Source: Caryophanales bacterium (GTDB lineage: Bacteria > Bacillota_I > Bacilli_A > RFN20 > CAG-288). Taken from it: a DNA stretch of 18,011 nucleotides. Position 1 is the first letter of the stretch. Each line of letters opens with the position of its first letter. The translations under genes were made by a program, and so were the position numbers. Below the pieces are notes generated by a model, which did no database searches, had not been told where the DNA came from, and worked only from the letters and a program-made list of their open reading frames with translations. Positions 8,215 to 15,364 of this stretch are shown piece by piece. Location of the stretch: assembly GCA_021621525.1 (NCBI GenBank), contig JAJVUU010000038.1, forward strand, positions 1 through 18,011, written 5' to 3'.

Positions 8215-9720
8215 ATGAATCAAGAAGAACTGAAACCTGAAATCGAAACCATCGAGGTCGATTCTACCATGATGGGAAAGGTCAATCATCCTCTGAATCC
8301 TGACTTCCTTAAAGCCACCATCCATAATAGGAATACGAACATCCTGAATGTCACCGTGCATTCCTATGACCCTGTCAATGTCGCCAAGGCCGTTGAGACT
8401 TTGGATCCCGAAGACCTGTTATTTTTCTTCAAGGCCGTCAACAGCGATGATTCTGCTGAGGTGTTCACCTATCTTGAACAGGATACCAAGGAGAAGGTCA
8501 TCTCTGCCTTCACTTCCGGTGAACTTCACCAGCTTGTCGACAACATGTCGACCGATGATCTTGTCGACTTTGTCGATGACCTTCCTGCCAACCTCATTTC
8601 CAAGGTTCTCAAGGCTACCGATCCGGAAGACAGGGCAAGGGTCTCTGCCTACCTCAACTTCAAGGAGGACAGTGCAGGTACATTGATGACTCCGGAATAT
8701 CTTCAGGTCCGTGATAAAGACACGGTCCGATTTGCTTTGGATAAAATCAGGAAGCAAGGCCAGGATATGGAAACCATCTGGGAAGTCTTTGTTGTGGATT
8801 CTACAAGAAAGCTTGTCGGTACATTGACTCTGGACAAACTCCTGGAGAGCGATGAGGATGAGACGCTAGACAACATCATGAAGAATGACTTTGTCAGCGT
8901 CACGGTCAACACCGACCAGGAAATCGTCCTCAAGGCTTTCCGCAAATACGATGTCTCCGTCATTCCTGTCACCAATAACCAGCAGAGGATGTTAGGTATC
9001 ATCACCTTCGACGATGCAATGGATGTTGCCAGCGACGAAGTCACTGAGGATGCTCAGATCACCAGCGCCGTCATTCCTTCCGACGAGCCTTATCTGAAGA
9101 CGAGGATCTGGAAGCTTGTCCGCAACTATGCCGTATGGCTTGTCGTCCTTCTCATCCTCAATACGTTCACCAGCATGACGATGTCTTATCTTGAGGCGCC
9201 TCTTTATGCGATTCCTCTTCTTACGGCCTTCCTTCCCTCCATCATGGGAACCAACGGCAACGCCTCTGACCAGACGGCAACCGTCACCGTCCGCGAACTG
9301 GCCTTGGGAAACATCTCGACAAAGAACTATTTCAAGGCTGCCTTCAAGGAGACGAGAGCTGCCTTCATCACGGCTGTGATTTTAGGCATCTTCTCCTTCG
9401 GTTGGATGCTTGTCGAACTTTACACCGGAATGGTCTCCCTGACAAATGTCGATAATTCCGTCCTTGCCGATTTCTTCAATGGAAACAAGAATGTACTTTA
9501 TGTGATGGTCTCTGGCCTTGTCGGCCTGACCTTTGTCATCACCATCGTCCTTGCCAAGTTCCTAGGTATTTCCCTTCCTGTCCTTGCCAAAGCCATCCAT
9601 CTGGATCCTGCCGTCATGTCTCAGCCTGTCATCTCTACCATCCTTGATATTCTTTCCATCGTCGTCTACTACCTTCTTTCCAACGCCTTCTTCGGGCAGA
9701 TCATCGCTCAGGGTGTCTAG
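8215..9720 (+). CDS. mgtE: MgtE-family magnesium transporter, copy 2
   Basis: A 501-residue paralogue of the preceding gene, 12 bp downstream, with GGAGG at 8202-8206 overlapping the previous stop and eight bases from the ATG. It has the same order of parts: helical N domain (about 35-150), CBS pair (about 155-275, ending GIITFDDAMDVASD) and five-helix pore (about 300-499). The pore signature reads GTNGNASDQTATVTVRELAL, nearer to the family norm than copy 1. The final helix keeps the key aspartate (about D478), but the usual SGP that follows DPAV has become SQP (Q470). The two copies differ over much of their length, so this is an old duplication. They may form a heterodimer, or separate dimers with different Mg2+ set points; both ideas are inference. 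Confidence 0.92.
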   Translation: MNQEELKPEIETIEVDSTMMGKVNHPLNPDFLKATIHNRNTNILNVTVHSYDPVNVAKAVETLDPEDLLFFFKAVNSDDSAEVFTYLEQDTKEKVISAFTSGELHQLVDNMSTDDLVDFVDDLPANLISKVLKATDPEDRARVSAYLNFKEDSAGTLMTPEYLQVRDKDTVRFALDKIRKQGQDMETIWEVFVVDSTRKLVGTLTLDKLLESDEDETLDNIMKNDFVSVTVNTDQEIVLKAFRKYDVSVIPVTNNQQRMLGIITFDDAMDVASDEVTEDAQITSAVIPSDEPYLKTRIWKLVRNYAVWLVVLLILNTFTSMTMSYLEAPLYAIPLLTAFLPSIMGTNGNASDQTATVTVRELALGNISTKNYFKAAFKETRAAFITAVILGIFSFGWMLVELYTGMVSLTNVDNSVLADFFNGNKNVLYVMVSGLVGLTFVITIVLAKFLGISLPVLAKAIHLDPAVMSQPVISTILDILSIVVYYLLSNAFFGQIIAQGV

Positions 9721-9721
9721 G

Positions 9722-10276
9722 ATGTGCCGTCATTTTGTCTTGCTGAAGGATGATTACAACCGTTTTTCCTTCCTTCCAGGCTTTGAACCAAGCGTCTTCT
9801 TTGATATGGATGTCAAAGCAGGAATGGATTGCTACGGGCTTGCGATGAAGGATGGTTTCCTTTCCTTGGAAAGAAAGAAGTTCGGAATGTCGCTTCCTTC
9901 CGGATTTGTCTATAATGCAAGAAGCGAGAATGTCGCTTTGAAGAAGACGGTCTTTGCTGATTTCTTCAAGACAGACAGGATTGTCGTTCCCTGCAGCGGA
10001 TTCTTCGAAGAAGACAGACATGGGAAGGAACATTACTTTCTTCCTGAAGACGAGCTTCTATATATGTGCGGTCTTTATCAGGAAGGAAACCTTGTCCTTC
10101 TTACCAGGCCTGCGGATGAGACCGTCTCCTTCTTCCATAAGAGAATGCCCCTTCTCATCCATAGGAAGGATATTCCCTTGTATCTCGATCTTCGTAACGG
10201 AACGTTCCTCTTCGATATGCTTGAAAAACCGGTCGTCAAAAACCCGGAGACTTCGGATCAGCTCTCGCTGTTCTGA
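9722..10276 (+). CDS. SRAP-domain protein (YedK/HMCES type) that crosslinks to abasic sites in single-stranded DNA
   Basis: A 184-residue SRAP protein. The start is fixed by the family rule that the catalytic cysteine is residue 2: the ATG at 9722 gives MCRHF, whereas the open frame continues upstream only as an artefact. The other active-site elements are in order: N65 in NARSE, E96 in CSGFFEE, and H139 in HKRMP. The family forms a stable thiazolidine bond through Cys2 to abasic sites in single-stranded DNA and so protects replication forks. The gene begins one base after the mgtE copy 2 stop and lacks its own good ribosome binding site, so translation is probably coupled. The protein is somewhat shorter than E. 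coli YedK (about 220 residues). A terminator overlaps its stop. Confidence 0.9.
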   Translation: MCRHFVLLKDDYNRFSFLPGFEPSVFFDMDVKAGMDCYGLAMKDGFLSLERKKFGMSLPSGFVYNARSENVALKKTVFADFFKTDRIVVPCSGFFEEDRHGKEHYFLPEDELLYMCGLYQEGNLVLLTRPADETVSFFHKRMPLLIHRKDIPLYLDLRNGTFLFDMLEKPVVKNPETSDQLSLF

Positions 10277-10293
10277 GGCCTTCGGGTCTTTTT
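10275..10293 (+). terminator. Rho-independent terminator with UUCG loop
   Basis: GAGGCC (10275-10280), a TTCG loop and GGTCTT (10285-10290) form a short stable hairpin closed by C-G, followed by further T residues. It overlaps the TGA of the SRAP gene (10274-10276) and should end the HAD-mgtE-mgtE-SRAP transcript. Confidence 0.75.
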
Positions 10294-10333
10294 CAACTAT
10301 ATTTTTGTAATCATTGGAATCGTAATATGCTGC

Positions 10334-10627
10334 TTAAGATATTTGTATGGCTTTCCCAAAATCCGAATCCATATCGATGACGAATATGGTATCGGAATAA
10401 AAACTGTTATTATCTTCCGTTAGGACAAATAAAAACACATAAGGAAAAAACGTGGAAGAGTATAGCAGGTAATATTTCCGTAAATCGTTAGAAGGCAATG
10501 CTAAGTCAAGGGTTATATAAAATAAGTTAGTAGGCTGATGGTCTTCTTATCTTAACGTAAGCTCAACATTTGGTAGCGTTTCATGATGCACTTAGAATGG
10601 TAAATAATTTTCAATGCGATGAAACCC
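10334..10627 (-). pseudogene. Relic of an unknown gene, interrupted by stop codons
   Basis: One minus-strand frame reads as continuous protein from about 10627 to a TAA at 10334-10336 except for two in-frame TAA codons. The pieces are GFHRIENYLPF, then VHHETLPNVELTLR, then EDHQPTNLFYITLDLALPSN, LRKYYLLYSSTFFPYVFLF and TEDNNSFYSDTIFVIDMDSD, ending KAIQIS. The last open piece is about 70 residues. That two stops fall in one otherwise sensible frame suggests a decayed gene, not chance. The stretch is visibly richer in A and T than its neighbours. I do not recognise the family, and no start site is visible. It lies between the terminator of the mgtE operon and the end of the methyltransferase gene, and nothing else in this gap is supported. 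Confidence 0.5.
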
Positions 10628-10641
10628 TATAAGCTATAGAA

Positions 10642-11346
10642 TTATTTCCCTTGCATCTTCAGTTCATACAGGCCGATGGCGATGGAGGTTGTAAGGTTCA
10701 ATGAATCGACTTCATCGGATTGTTCGATGCGGACGTTGTTTCTGTTGTGGATGGTGCCGGGAAGACCGGTCGCCTCATTTCCAAAGACGAGGGAGCATGG
10801 ATTTGAGAAACGTATCTCATGGAGAGGAGTGGAAGCGTCTAACACAAAGGGATAATATTCTCTTGGATATTTATTGATGTAGTCATCGAAGGAAGAAAAC
10901 TCTTCGATGCGAATCTTGAACAAGGCACCCATGCTGGCCCGGACGGCCTTAGGGTTGAATCTGTCAGCACAAGGTTTGATCAGGGCAAGGTCATGATAGC
11001 CAAAGGCAAGAAGGGTTCTCATTGCATTGCCTAGATTTCCCATATCGCTTGGATTGACCATGACAAGGTGGTTTTCATTTGCATTCAGCTTTGTCTCAAA
11101 TTTCTCAAAGACACCCAAAACATGGGCGTTTTCCTTGCTTGCAATCTTATTGAAGGCTTTGTCGGATTGGATGATTTGATCCTTTCTTAAAAGTTTGGTC
11201 AGCTTTTCATATCCAGGAGTGCCGATGCTGTCGGAATGGACATAGACGGCCTTTACCTGTTCTTTCTTGTTTTTGATGAGTTCGAAGGTAGGAAAGAAAC
11301 CTTCGGTGTAGGAATAATCCAGATCTTTGTTGTATTTTTGAATCAT
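10642..11346 (-). CDS. SpoU/TrmH-family (SPOUT) RNA 2'-O-methyltransferase
   Basis: A 234-residue SPOUT methyltransferase that puts a methyl group from S-adenosylmethionine on the 2'-hydroxyl of a tRNA or rRNA nucleotide. The three family motifs are present: NPSDMGNLGNAMRTLLAFG (about 100-118, with the N and R expected in motif 1), LVFGNEATGLP (motif 2), and IEQSDEVDSLNLTTSIAIGL (motif 3, SLN core). The first 90 residues resemble the small substrate-binding domain found before the SPOUT fold. The trefoil knot acts as a homodimer. The target base cannot be told from sequence alone. Motif 3 starts IEQ where IPM or similar is common, a mild deviation. It stands alone on the minus strand, divergent from tRNA-Arg. 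The ATG at 11344-11346 lacks a strong ribosome binding site. Confidence 0.88.
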   Translation of the reverse strand: MIQKYNKDLDYSYTEGFFPTFELIKNKKEQVKAVYVHSDSIGTPGYEKLTKLLRKDQIIQSDKAFNKIASKENAHVLGVFEKFETKLNANENHLVMVNPSDMGNLGNAMRTLLAFGYHDLALIKPCADRFNPKAVRASMGALFKIRIEEFSSFDDYINKYPREYYPFVLDASTPLHEIRFSNPCSLVFGNEATGLPGTIHNRNNVRIEQSDEVDSLNLTTSIAIGLYELKMQGK

Positions 11347-11400
11347 GGCATAATGATACTTCTTTTTTCCGATAAATGAAATATGGTGGAGAAAATATGT

Positions 11401-11429
11401 TTGGATTCTACTTCACGGAAAACTATAAT
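11401..11429 (+). promoter_or_regulatory. Promoter of tRNA-Arg
   Basis: TTGGAT (11401-11406) and a perfect TATAAT (11424-11429) are 17 bp apart. Transcription should begin at about 11436, a few bases before the first tRNA base at 11440. Confidence 0.7.
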
Positions 11430-11439
11430 AGTGGTGGCT

Positions 11440-11516
11440 GGCCCCGTAGCTCAGCTGGATAGAGTACCTGACTTCGAATCAGAGGGTCAAGAGTTCGAAT
11501 CTCTTCGGGGTCACCA
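11440..11516 (+). tRNA. tRNA-Arg, anticodon UCG
   Basis: A 77-base cloverleaf. The acceptor stem GGCCCCG pairs with CGGGGTC (one G-T pair), the D arm is GCTC/GAGT, and the anticodon loop CTTCGAA gives anticodon TCG. The T arm is AAGAG-TTCGAAT-CTCTT. The CCA end is encoded at 11514-11516. It decodes CGA and, by wobble, other CGN codons. The top pair of the anticodon stem is a C-A mismatch. Ts following the gene may act as a weak terminator. Confidence 0.96.
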
Positions 11517-11625
11517 TTTTTTGTGCATGTTTATCATGTTATCAGTCCTGATATATGAAAATGTCGCTTCCTAAACGACCTTTTGATTGCTTCATTCCTT
11601 TATTCTATAAAAGGAGGAAGCAAAT

Positions 11626-12255
11626 ATGAGAACAATCACCATAAGAGGATTTGGAAGAGTGCAAAGACGTCCGGATACGATATCGATTCGGATGGAAGTC
11701 AGTGACTTGGATATGGAATATGAAAAGGCGATGGGAGGCTTGGTGAGGAAGGTTTCATCCATCACGGCTTTTTTGGCTGAAGCCGGTATTGCCAAGGATG
11801 ATATCAAGACATCTTCCTTTGACTGCGATGCAGAGTATGGATATGAGAACCAGAAAAAGACCTTCCGCGGATATCATGTCAATCAATTGCTTACGCTGAA
11901 TTTTGATTTGGATATGAAGGTTCTTTCCAAAGTGATGGCTGCCATCAGGAAGAGTGATGCAAATCCGGAAATCAATCTCTCCTTTGTCTTGAAAGACAAG
12001 GAGTCCGTCTTCGAGGAAGTACTTGCATCAGCCTGCAAGGATGCAAGAAGAAAAGCGGAGGTTATTCTTAAGGCAACCGGAGAAAGTCTTGGCGGGTTGG
12101 AAAGTGTCGATTATAGCTTTAATCCAAATAAAATCTGTTCTGATACGAGAATCCGATGCATGTCGATCAATGAAGAGGCAAGTCCTGAGATGGATATCAC
12201 TCCAGAAGACATCGATATCCATGATACGGCTCTCTTTGTATGGAGAATCGCTTGA
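11626..12255 (+). CDS. SIMPL-domain (DUF541) protein, apparently cytoplasmic
   Basis: A 209-residue protein of the SIMPL/DUF541 family. It opens with the typical strand ITIRGFGRVQRRPDTISIRM and has the helix-strand pattern of the family: AFLAEAGIAKDDIKTSSFDC, then a GYHVNQLLTLNF strand, then ARRKAEVILKATGESLGG. Most relatives (E. coli YggE, Bacillus YlbF-unrelated exported forms) carry a signal peptide; this one begins directly at the domain and has no hydrophobic leader, so it should stay in the cytoplasm. The molecular role of the family is poorly known; links to oxidative stress and to macromolecular ring assemblies have been reported. AAGGAGG at 11611-11617 lies eight bases before the ATG and fixes the start. 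Its neighbours (tRNA-Arg, a small unknown gene) say nothing about function. Confidence 0.85.
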   Translation: MRTITIRGFGRVQRRPDTISIRMEVSDLDMEYEKAMGGLVRKVSSITAFLAEAGIAKDDIKTSSFDCDAEYGYENQKKTFRGYHVNQLLTLNFDLDMKVLSKVMAAIRKSDANPEINLSFVLKDKESVFEEVLASACKDARRKAEVILKATGESLGGLESVDYSFNPNKICSDTRIRCMSINEEASPEMDITPEDIDIHDTALFVWRIA

Positions 12256-12298
12256 GATTGCAATCAAACTGAAAGAAATAGGGTAATTCTATGATGAC

Positions 12299-12574
12299 TC
12301 ATTCGGAAAACAATATCTCCGAATACATGTCATATAACTTCCTTGTATCGGTCATCAAGTCAAACCCAAGTCCGTCATGGTAGGCCTTGACGACTAGCTT
12401 CACAGCTTCTTCAAGATAAAGGGATTCTATCTTCAGATAGGTTTCATAGCTCAGTTCACATAGGCATTGAAAGTCTGGGCTGTCTTTTTGGATGAAGGAA
12501 GATACGAATTCGGCGATGGCAAGCTTCAAAACGGGAGTGTCTTTGTTTCTCTCCAGCAGTTCACGATAGTTCAT
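12299..12574 (-). CDS. Small acidic helical protein of unknown function
   Basis: A 91-residue reading frame, MNYRELLERNKDTPVLKLAI and onward, rich in Leu, Glu, Asp, Tyr and Lys and apparently all helical, with no membrane segment or known motif (two cysteines at about 37 and 39). I do not recognise it. It is supported by natural-looking composition and by a plausible promoter: TTGCTT (plus coordinates 12605-12610) and TAAAAT (12581-12586), 18 bp apart on the minus strand. That -10 box ends six bases before the ATG, so the transcript may start on the ATG itself, a second possible leaderless gene. It is divergent from the TetR gene, and the two promoters overlap, so the TetR protein could influence it. 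It converges with the SIMPL gene, leaving 43 bp between stops. Confidence 0.6.
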   Translation of the reverse strand: MNYRELLERNKDTPVLKLAIAEFVSSFIQKDSPDFQCLCELSYETYLKIESLYLEEAVKLVVKAYHDGLGFDLMTDTRKLYDMYSEILFSE

Positions 12575-12592
12575 GCACCTATTTTAGATCGC

Positions 12593-12621
12593 TTGCAAAA
12601 GAAGAAGCAATAGCATATAAT
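12593..12621 (+). promoter_or_regulatory. Promoter of the TetR-ABC operon
   Basis: TTGCAA (12593-12598) and TATAAT (12616-12621) are 17 bp apart, predicting transcription from about 12628. The minus-strand promoter of the 91-residue gene (12581-12610) overlaps it on the opposite strand. Confidence 0.7.
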
Positions 12622-12628
12622 TTTTGAT

Positions 12629-12646
12629 AGATAACAAACGTTATCT
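12629..12646. promoter_or_regulatory. Perfect 18-bp palindrome, likely TetR operator
   Basis: AGATAAC and GTTATCT form perfect 7-base arms around AAAC. The site begins one base after the predicted transcription start and ends just before the ribosome binding site GGAGG (12649-12653) of the TetR gene, the classic place for autorepression. Confidence 0.75.
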
Positions 12647-12656
12647 TTGGAGGAAC

Positions 12657-13211
12657 ATGCCTGCCACGAAGAACATTACGAAGGATAGAATCCTGGAAGC
12701 AGGATATCAGATCCTGATGAAGGACGGAGAAAAGAAACTTAATGAAAGAAGCCTGGCTAAGGAACTTCACTGTTCCACACAGCCTATCTATGATTCTTTT
12801 TCGGATATGGATGAGTTCAATGATGAACTTCTTCTTTATGTCAGAAGAAAGTATTATTCCTATATCGAGAAGGAAAAGAGACAGGACAAGAACCTGTATA
12901 TGGAATATACAAAGTCTTATTTGAAATTCTGCTTTGAATATCCTTCTTTATATGACTATATTTTTGTAAGTCATCCATATAAGGATAATCAGGAAGATAA
13001 ATCCTTCAATGACAATATTGTTTCACAGATTGCCTTGCGTGGTCATCTCAGCAACGAGGCTGCCAGATCCTTCTTTATCCAGACGTGGATTTTTGCAACA
13101 GGCATCGCTTTTCAGTTGCGTAGCTGTTTTGCCAGCCTGTCTTTGGAGGAGGCATATCAACTTTTGGAAGAGAACTTTGAAGCATTGAGGAATTTCTATC
13201 ATGGAAAATGA
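12657..13211 (+). CDS. TetR/AcrR-family transcriptional repressor
   Basis: A 184-residue TetR-type regulator. The N-terminal helix-turn-helix spans about residues 6-50 (KDRILEAGYQILMKDGEKKL, then SLAKELHCSTQPIYDSFSDM), with the usual YxxF-type end of the recognition helix. The remainder is the helical ligand-binding and dimer domain, with no recognisable ligand signature. The ATG at 12657 follows GGAGG closely (three bases); the frame stays open upstream to a TTG at 12624, but that would lie upstream of the predicted transcription start. The gene overlaps the ABC ATPase by 11 bp and shares its transcript, so it very probably represses its own exporter operon through the palindrome at 12629-12646 and is released by a substrate of the exporter. 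That last step is inference from many such systems. Confidence 0.9.
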   Translation: MPATKNITKDRILEAGYQILMKDGEKKLNERSLAKELHCSTQPIYDSFSDMDEFNDELLLYVRRKYYSYIEKEKRQDKNLYMEYTKSYLKFCFEYPSLYDYIFVSHPYKDNQEDKSFNDNIVSQIALRGHLSNEAARSFFIQTWIFATGIAFQLRSCFASLSLEEAYQLLEENFEALRNFYHGK

Positions 13212-13926
13212 TGTCATCGAAATTGAACATGTCGTAAAGAAGTATAAGGATGTCTATGCCTTGAAGGATGTCAGCCTTTCCATCGGAGAGAATATGCTGT
13301 TTGGTCTTCTCGGCGTCAACGGAGCAGGAAAGACGACGTTGATCAAGATTCTCTCCGGATTGTGTCCAAAGGATGAGGGGAAGGTCCATATATGTGGTTA
13401 TGACATCGATAAGGATATATCGAAAATCCATTCCCTCATCAACCTGTCTCCACAGGAGACGGCGCTATGCGTGAATCTTGACGTCATCGAGAATCTGAGG
13501 TTCTTCATGGATATCTATTCCAAAAGAGATGAAGAATATCTCAAAGAGCTCGTCACGATGTTTTCGTTGCAAGATGTCCTCAACAAGAAGTTGAAACATC
13601 TTTCCGGTGGATTTCAAAGAAGGCTGTCTCTTGCCATCGCCTTGGTATCTAGGCCGAAAGTCCTTTTCCTTGATGAACCGACTTTGGGTCTGGATGTCAT
13701 TTCCAGAAGGCAGCTTTGGAAAATCCTTGAAAGGCTCAAACACGGGATGACGATTCTTCTCACCTCCCATTACTTAGAGGAAATGGAGGCACTATCGGAT
13801 AAAGTTGCCATCCTTTCCAAAGGTAGAATCTTATCCCAGGGGAGTGTACAAGAAATCAAAATGAAAGAAAAGGCATCGACATTGGAAGAAGCTTTCCTGT
13901 CATTGGTCGAAGGAGAGGACAGGTGA
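13201..13926 (+). CDS. ABC transporter ATP-binding protein (drug/antibiotic export, DrrA/CcmA type)
   Basis: A 241-residue ATPase with all motifs: Walker A GVNGAGKTT (38-46), Q-loop at LSPQETALC, signature LSGGF (134-138), Walker B FLDEPTLGLD (D158, E159) and switch histidine H190 (TSHYLEEME). This type drives a separate membrane protein, here the ABC-2 permease encoded directly after it with a GTGA overlap. The short C-terminal extension ending LEEAFLSLVEGE is typical of the DrrA/NatA group. The ATG at 13201 overlaps the end of the TetR gene; GAGG at 13187-13190 lies ten bases upstream. The pair would export a small molecule, or release a compound sensed by the TetR protein. Substrate not predictable from sequence. 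Confidence 0.92.
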   Translation: MENDVIEIEHVVKKYKDVYALKDVSLSIGENMLFGLLGVNGAGKTTLIKILSGLCPKDEGKVHICGYDIDKDISKIHSLINLSPQETALCVNLDVIENLRFFMDIYSKRDEEYLKELVTMFSLQDVLNKKLKHLSGGFQRRLSLAIALVSRPKVLFLDEPTLGLDVISRRQLWKILERLKHGMTILLTSHYLEEMEALSDKVAILSKGRILSQGSVQEIKMKEKASTLEEAFLSLVEGEDR

Positions 13927-14702
13927 AACGAACATGGGTTTTCCTGAAAAGGAATCTGTTGGAGATGATAAGGGATCCTCTCATCTATATCTTCGCTTTG
14001 GCCTTTCCGATTCTGATGGTCCTTCTTTTCTTTCTCATCAATCATTTTACCGGTGGCAGCACGATGCAGTTCGAAGCCCGTAACCTTCTTCCGGGAATGG
14101 TGATGTTTTCTTATCTTTTTGTCATGCTTCTTCTTTCCCTTCTGGTCAGCAAGGATAGGACGACTTCGTTTTTAAGAAGATTATATGTATCTCCGATGAA
14201 GAACGTCGAATTCCTATCAGGATACCTGATTCTTGGTCTTTTGATTGGCATCCTGCAAAGCGTTTTGCTTCTTTTCGTCGGCTTCTTGCTTTCTGTCTTT
14301 ACCAAAGAAACCTATTTTTCCTTTTTGTCTTCAGTATTGCTTGTCGTAAGTCAGCTACCACTCCTTCTTTTTTCTTTGTCGATGGGAATCTTCATCGGTT
14401 CTTCCCTGAATGACAAGGCTGCTCCTGGCATCACGTCCGTCTTCATCACCTTAGGTGGCATGCTTGGCGGATGCTATATGCCGTTAGATATGATGGGGGA
14501 CTTTGAGATTTTCTGCAGAGTCCTTCCTTTTTATCCCAGCGTATATATAGGAAGGATTGTCGTAGGGGCAAATCATAGCGACGGAAGCCCTTATGTGTTT
14601 GATAATGTAGCAGGATATGGTCTTCTTACGATCTTCCTTTATCTAGGCCTGAGTCTTTTCCTTGCCTGCTTTTTCTTTTACAGGCAAAGAAAAAGAAACT
14701 GA
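13923..14702 (+). CDS. ABC-2 type permease, partner of the preceding ATPase
   Basis: A 259-residue integral membrane protein with six hydrophobic segments in the ABC-2 arrangement: about 23-40, 60-76, 102-126, 132-160, a segment near 170-185 with the GGMLGGCYMPLDMM motif, and 232-251. The GG-x-x-P motif before the last loop is characteristic of DrrB/NatB-like permeases. It starts at GTG 13923, overlapping the ATPase stop as GTGA, a sign of coupled translation. It is a little shorter than many relatives. It forms the pore of the exporter as a homodimer. No terminator is obvious in the 69 bp before the convergent lipoprotein gene. Confidence 0.9.
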   Translation: MKRTWVFLKRNLLEMIRDPLIYIFALAFPILMVLLFFLINHFTGGSTMQFEARNLLPGMVMFSYLFVMLLLSLLVSKDRTTSFLRRLYVSPMKNVEFLSGYLILGLLIGILQSVLLLFVGFLLSVFTKETYFSFLSSVLLVVSQLPLLLFSLSMGIFIGSSLNDKAAPGITSVFITLGGMLGGCYMPLDMMGDFEIFCRVLPFYPSVYIGRIVVGANHSDGSPYVFDNVAGYGLLTIFLYLGLSLFLACFFFYRQRKRN

Positions 14703-14771
14703 AATTATAGAAAACAGTTGATTTCGATTGATTTTATAGAAGGGACTTTTGTTTTTAAAAACCAGCTTGTC

Positions 14772-15266
14772 TCAATCAAAGAACAGTTGCACCTTCTCTC
14801 CATCGAAACTATAGTCAAAGGACGTCGATGAATAGGAAGTGACATCGCTTTTGCTCCAGTCTTTCCGGTGGAAGACAAAAAAGAAGCTTCCTTTGTCCGT
14901 CGTCTTCTCAAAGTAGGAGGAAACGTCTTTGAATACATGTTCGACTTTATAGCTTTGGCCATTGATGGTTTTGGCTAGGACGTCGCCAGGAACGGAAAAG
15001 AGGATGTTTTCCGTATAGGCATCGCTAAAAAGCGGGTCCTGCCTGGATAGACCAAGAAGGACTTCTTCCTGAGGCGCATCTTTTTCCATTTGAATGCTGA
15101 AAGTGATCTTGTCTCCACTTTTGATGGTTGATGGCATAGAATAGCGAAGACAGACGTCATCATCCTGCTTGCTTCCGTCACCGATAGGTTGTTTGATTTC
15201 GGCTCCGCTGCCGCAGGAAGTCAACATCAGCAAAGAAATGATTCTCAATATGGTTGTTTTTTTCAT
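14772..15266 (-). CDS. Lipoprotein of unknown function
   Basis: A 164-residue protein that starts MKKTTILRIISLLMLTSCGS: a charged N-terminus, a hydrophobic core and a lipobox LTSC with the lipid-bearing cysteine at residue 18. The mature part is polar and beta-rich in appearance (for example KSGDKITFSIQMEKDAPQEE), ending DYSFDGEKVQLFFD, and may form an immunoglobulin-like domain; I do not recognise a family. The true start is the ATG at 15264-15266 with GGAGG five bases upstream (15272-15276); the frame is open further upstream to 15335, but that part spans the promoter. It faces the ABC-2 permease gene tail to tail. Confidence 0.8.
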   Translation of the reverse strand: MKKTTILRIISLLMLTSCGSGAEIKQPIGDGSKQDDDVCLRYSMPSTIKSGDKITFSIQMEKDAPQEEVLLGLSRQDPLFSDAYTENILFSVPGDVLAKTINGQSYKVEHVFKDVSSYFEKTTDKGSFFFVFHRKDWSKSDVTSYSSTSFDYSFDGEKVQLFFD

Positions 15267-15284
15267 AAGCGCCTCCTTTTTTTC

Positions 15285-15293
15285 TTTATAGCA
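15285..15293 (-). promoter_or_regulatory. Extended -10 promoter element of the lipoprotein gene
   Basis: On the minus strand TGC directly precedes TATAAA, an extended -10 element. Transcription would begin near 15278, just before the ribosome binding site. No good -35 box is seen, which is usual for extended -10 promoters. Confidence 0.45.
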
Positions 15294-15336
15294 AACAATG
15301 TCTTTCTTTCTGAGGAAAATGTTCTTCTTTTGCAAT

Positions 15337-15364
15337 GGAAGACTGCCCTATCGGGCAGTCTTCC
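15337..15364. repeat. Perfect 12-bp inverted repeat with 4-base loop
   Basis: GGAAGACTGCCC, loop TATC, GGGCAGTCTTCC. It lies at the end of the glycosidase fragment, and the fragment's TAG stop is inside it. There is no T tract on either side, so it is not a typical rho-independent terminator, but it may have been one or may be a remnant of a mobile-element end. Confidence 0.6.

Noticed and set aside
9584..9721. Upstream extension of the SRAP frame into mgtE copy 2
   Set aside because: The family requires cysteine as residue 2; only the ATG at 9722 provides it.
11383..11574. Open frame of 63 codons across the tRNA (reading VAQLDRVPDFES...)
   Set aside because: It is the well-known false protein produced by translating a tRNA gene; the cloverleaf at 11440-11516 explains the sequence.
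11583..11611. Possible promoter TTGATT-17-TATAAA before the SIMPL gene
   Set aside because: Transcription would begin at about 11618, after the strong ribosome binding site at 11611-11617, which makes this placement unlikely.
12301..12324. Inverted repeat ATTCGGA/TCCGAAT between the SIMPL and 91-residue genes
   Set aside because: It lies inside the coding end of the small gene and has no T tract on either strand.
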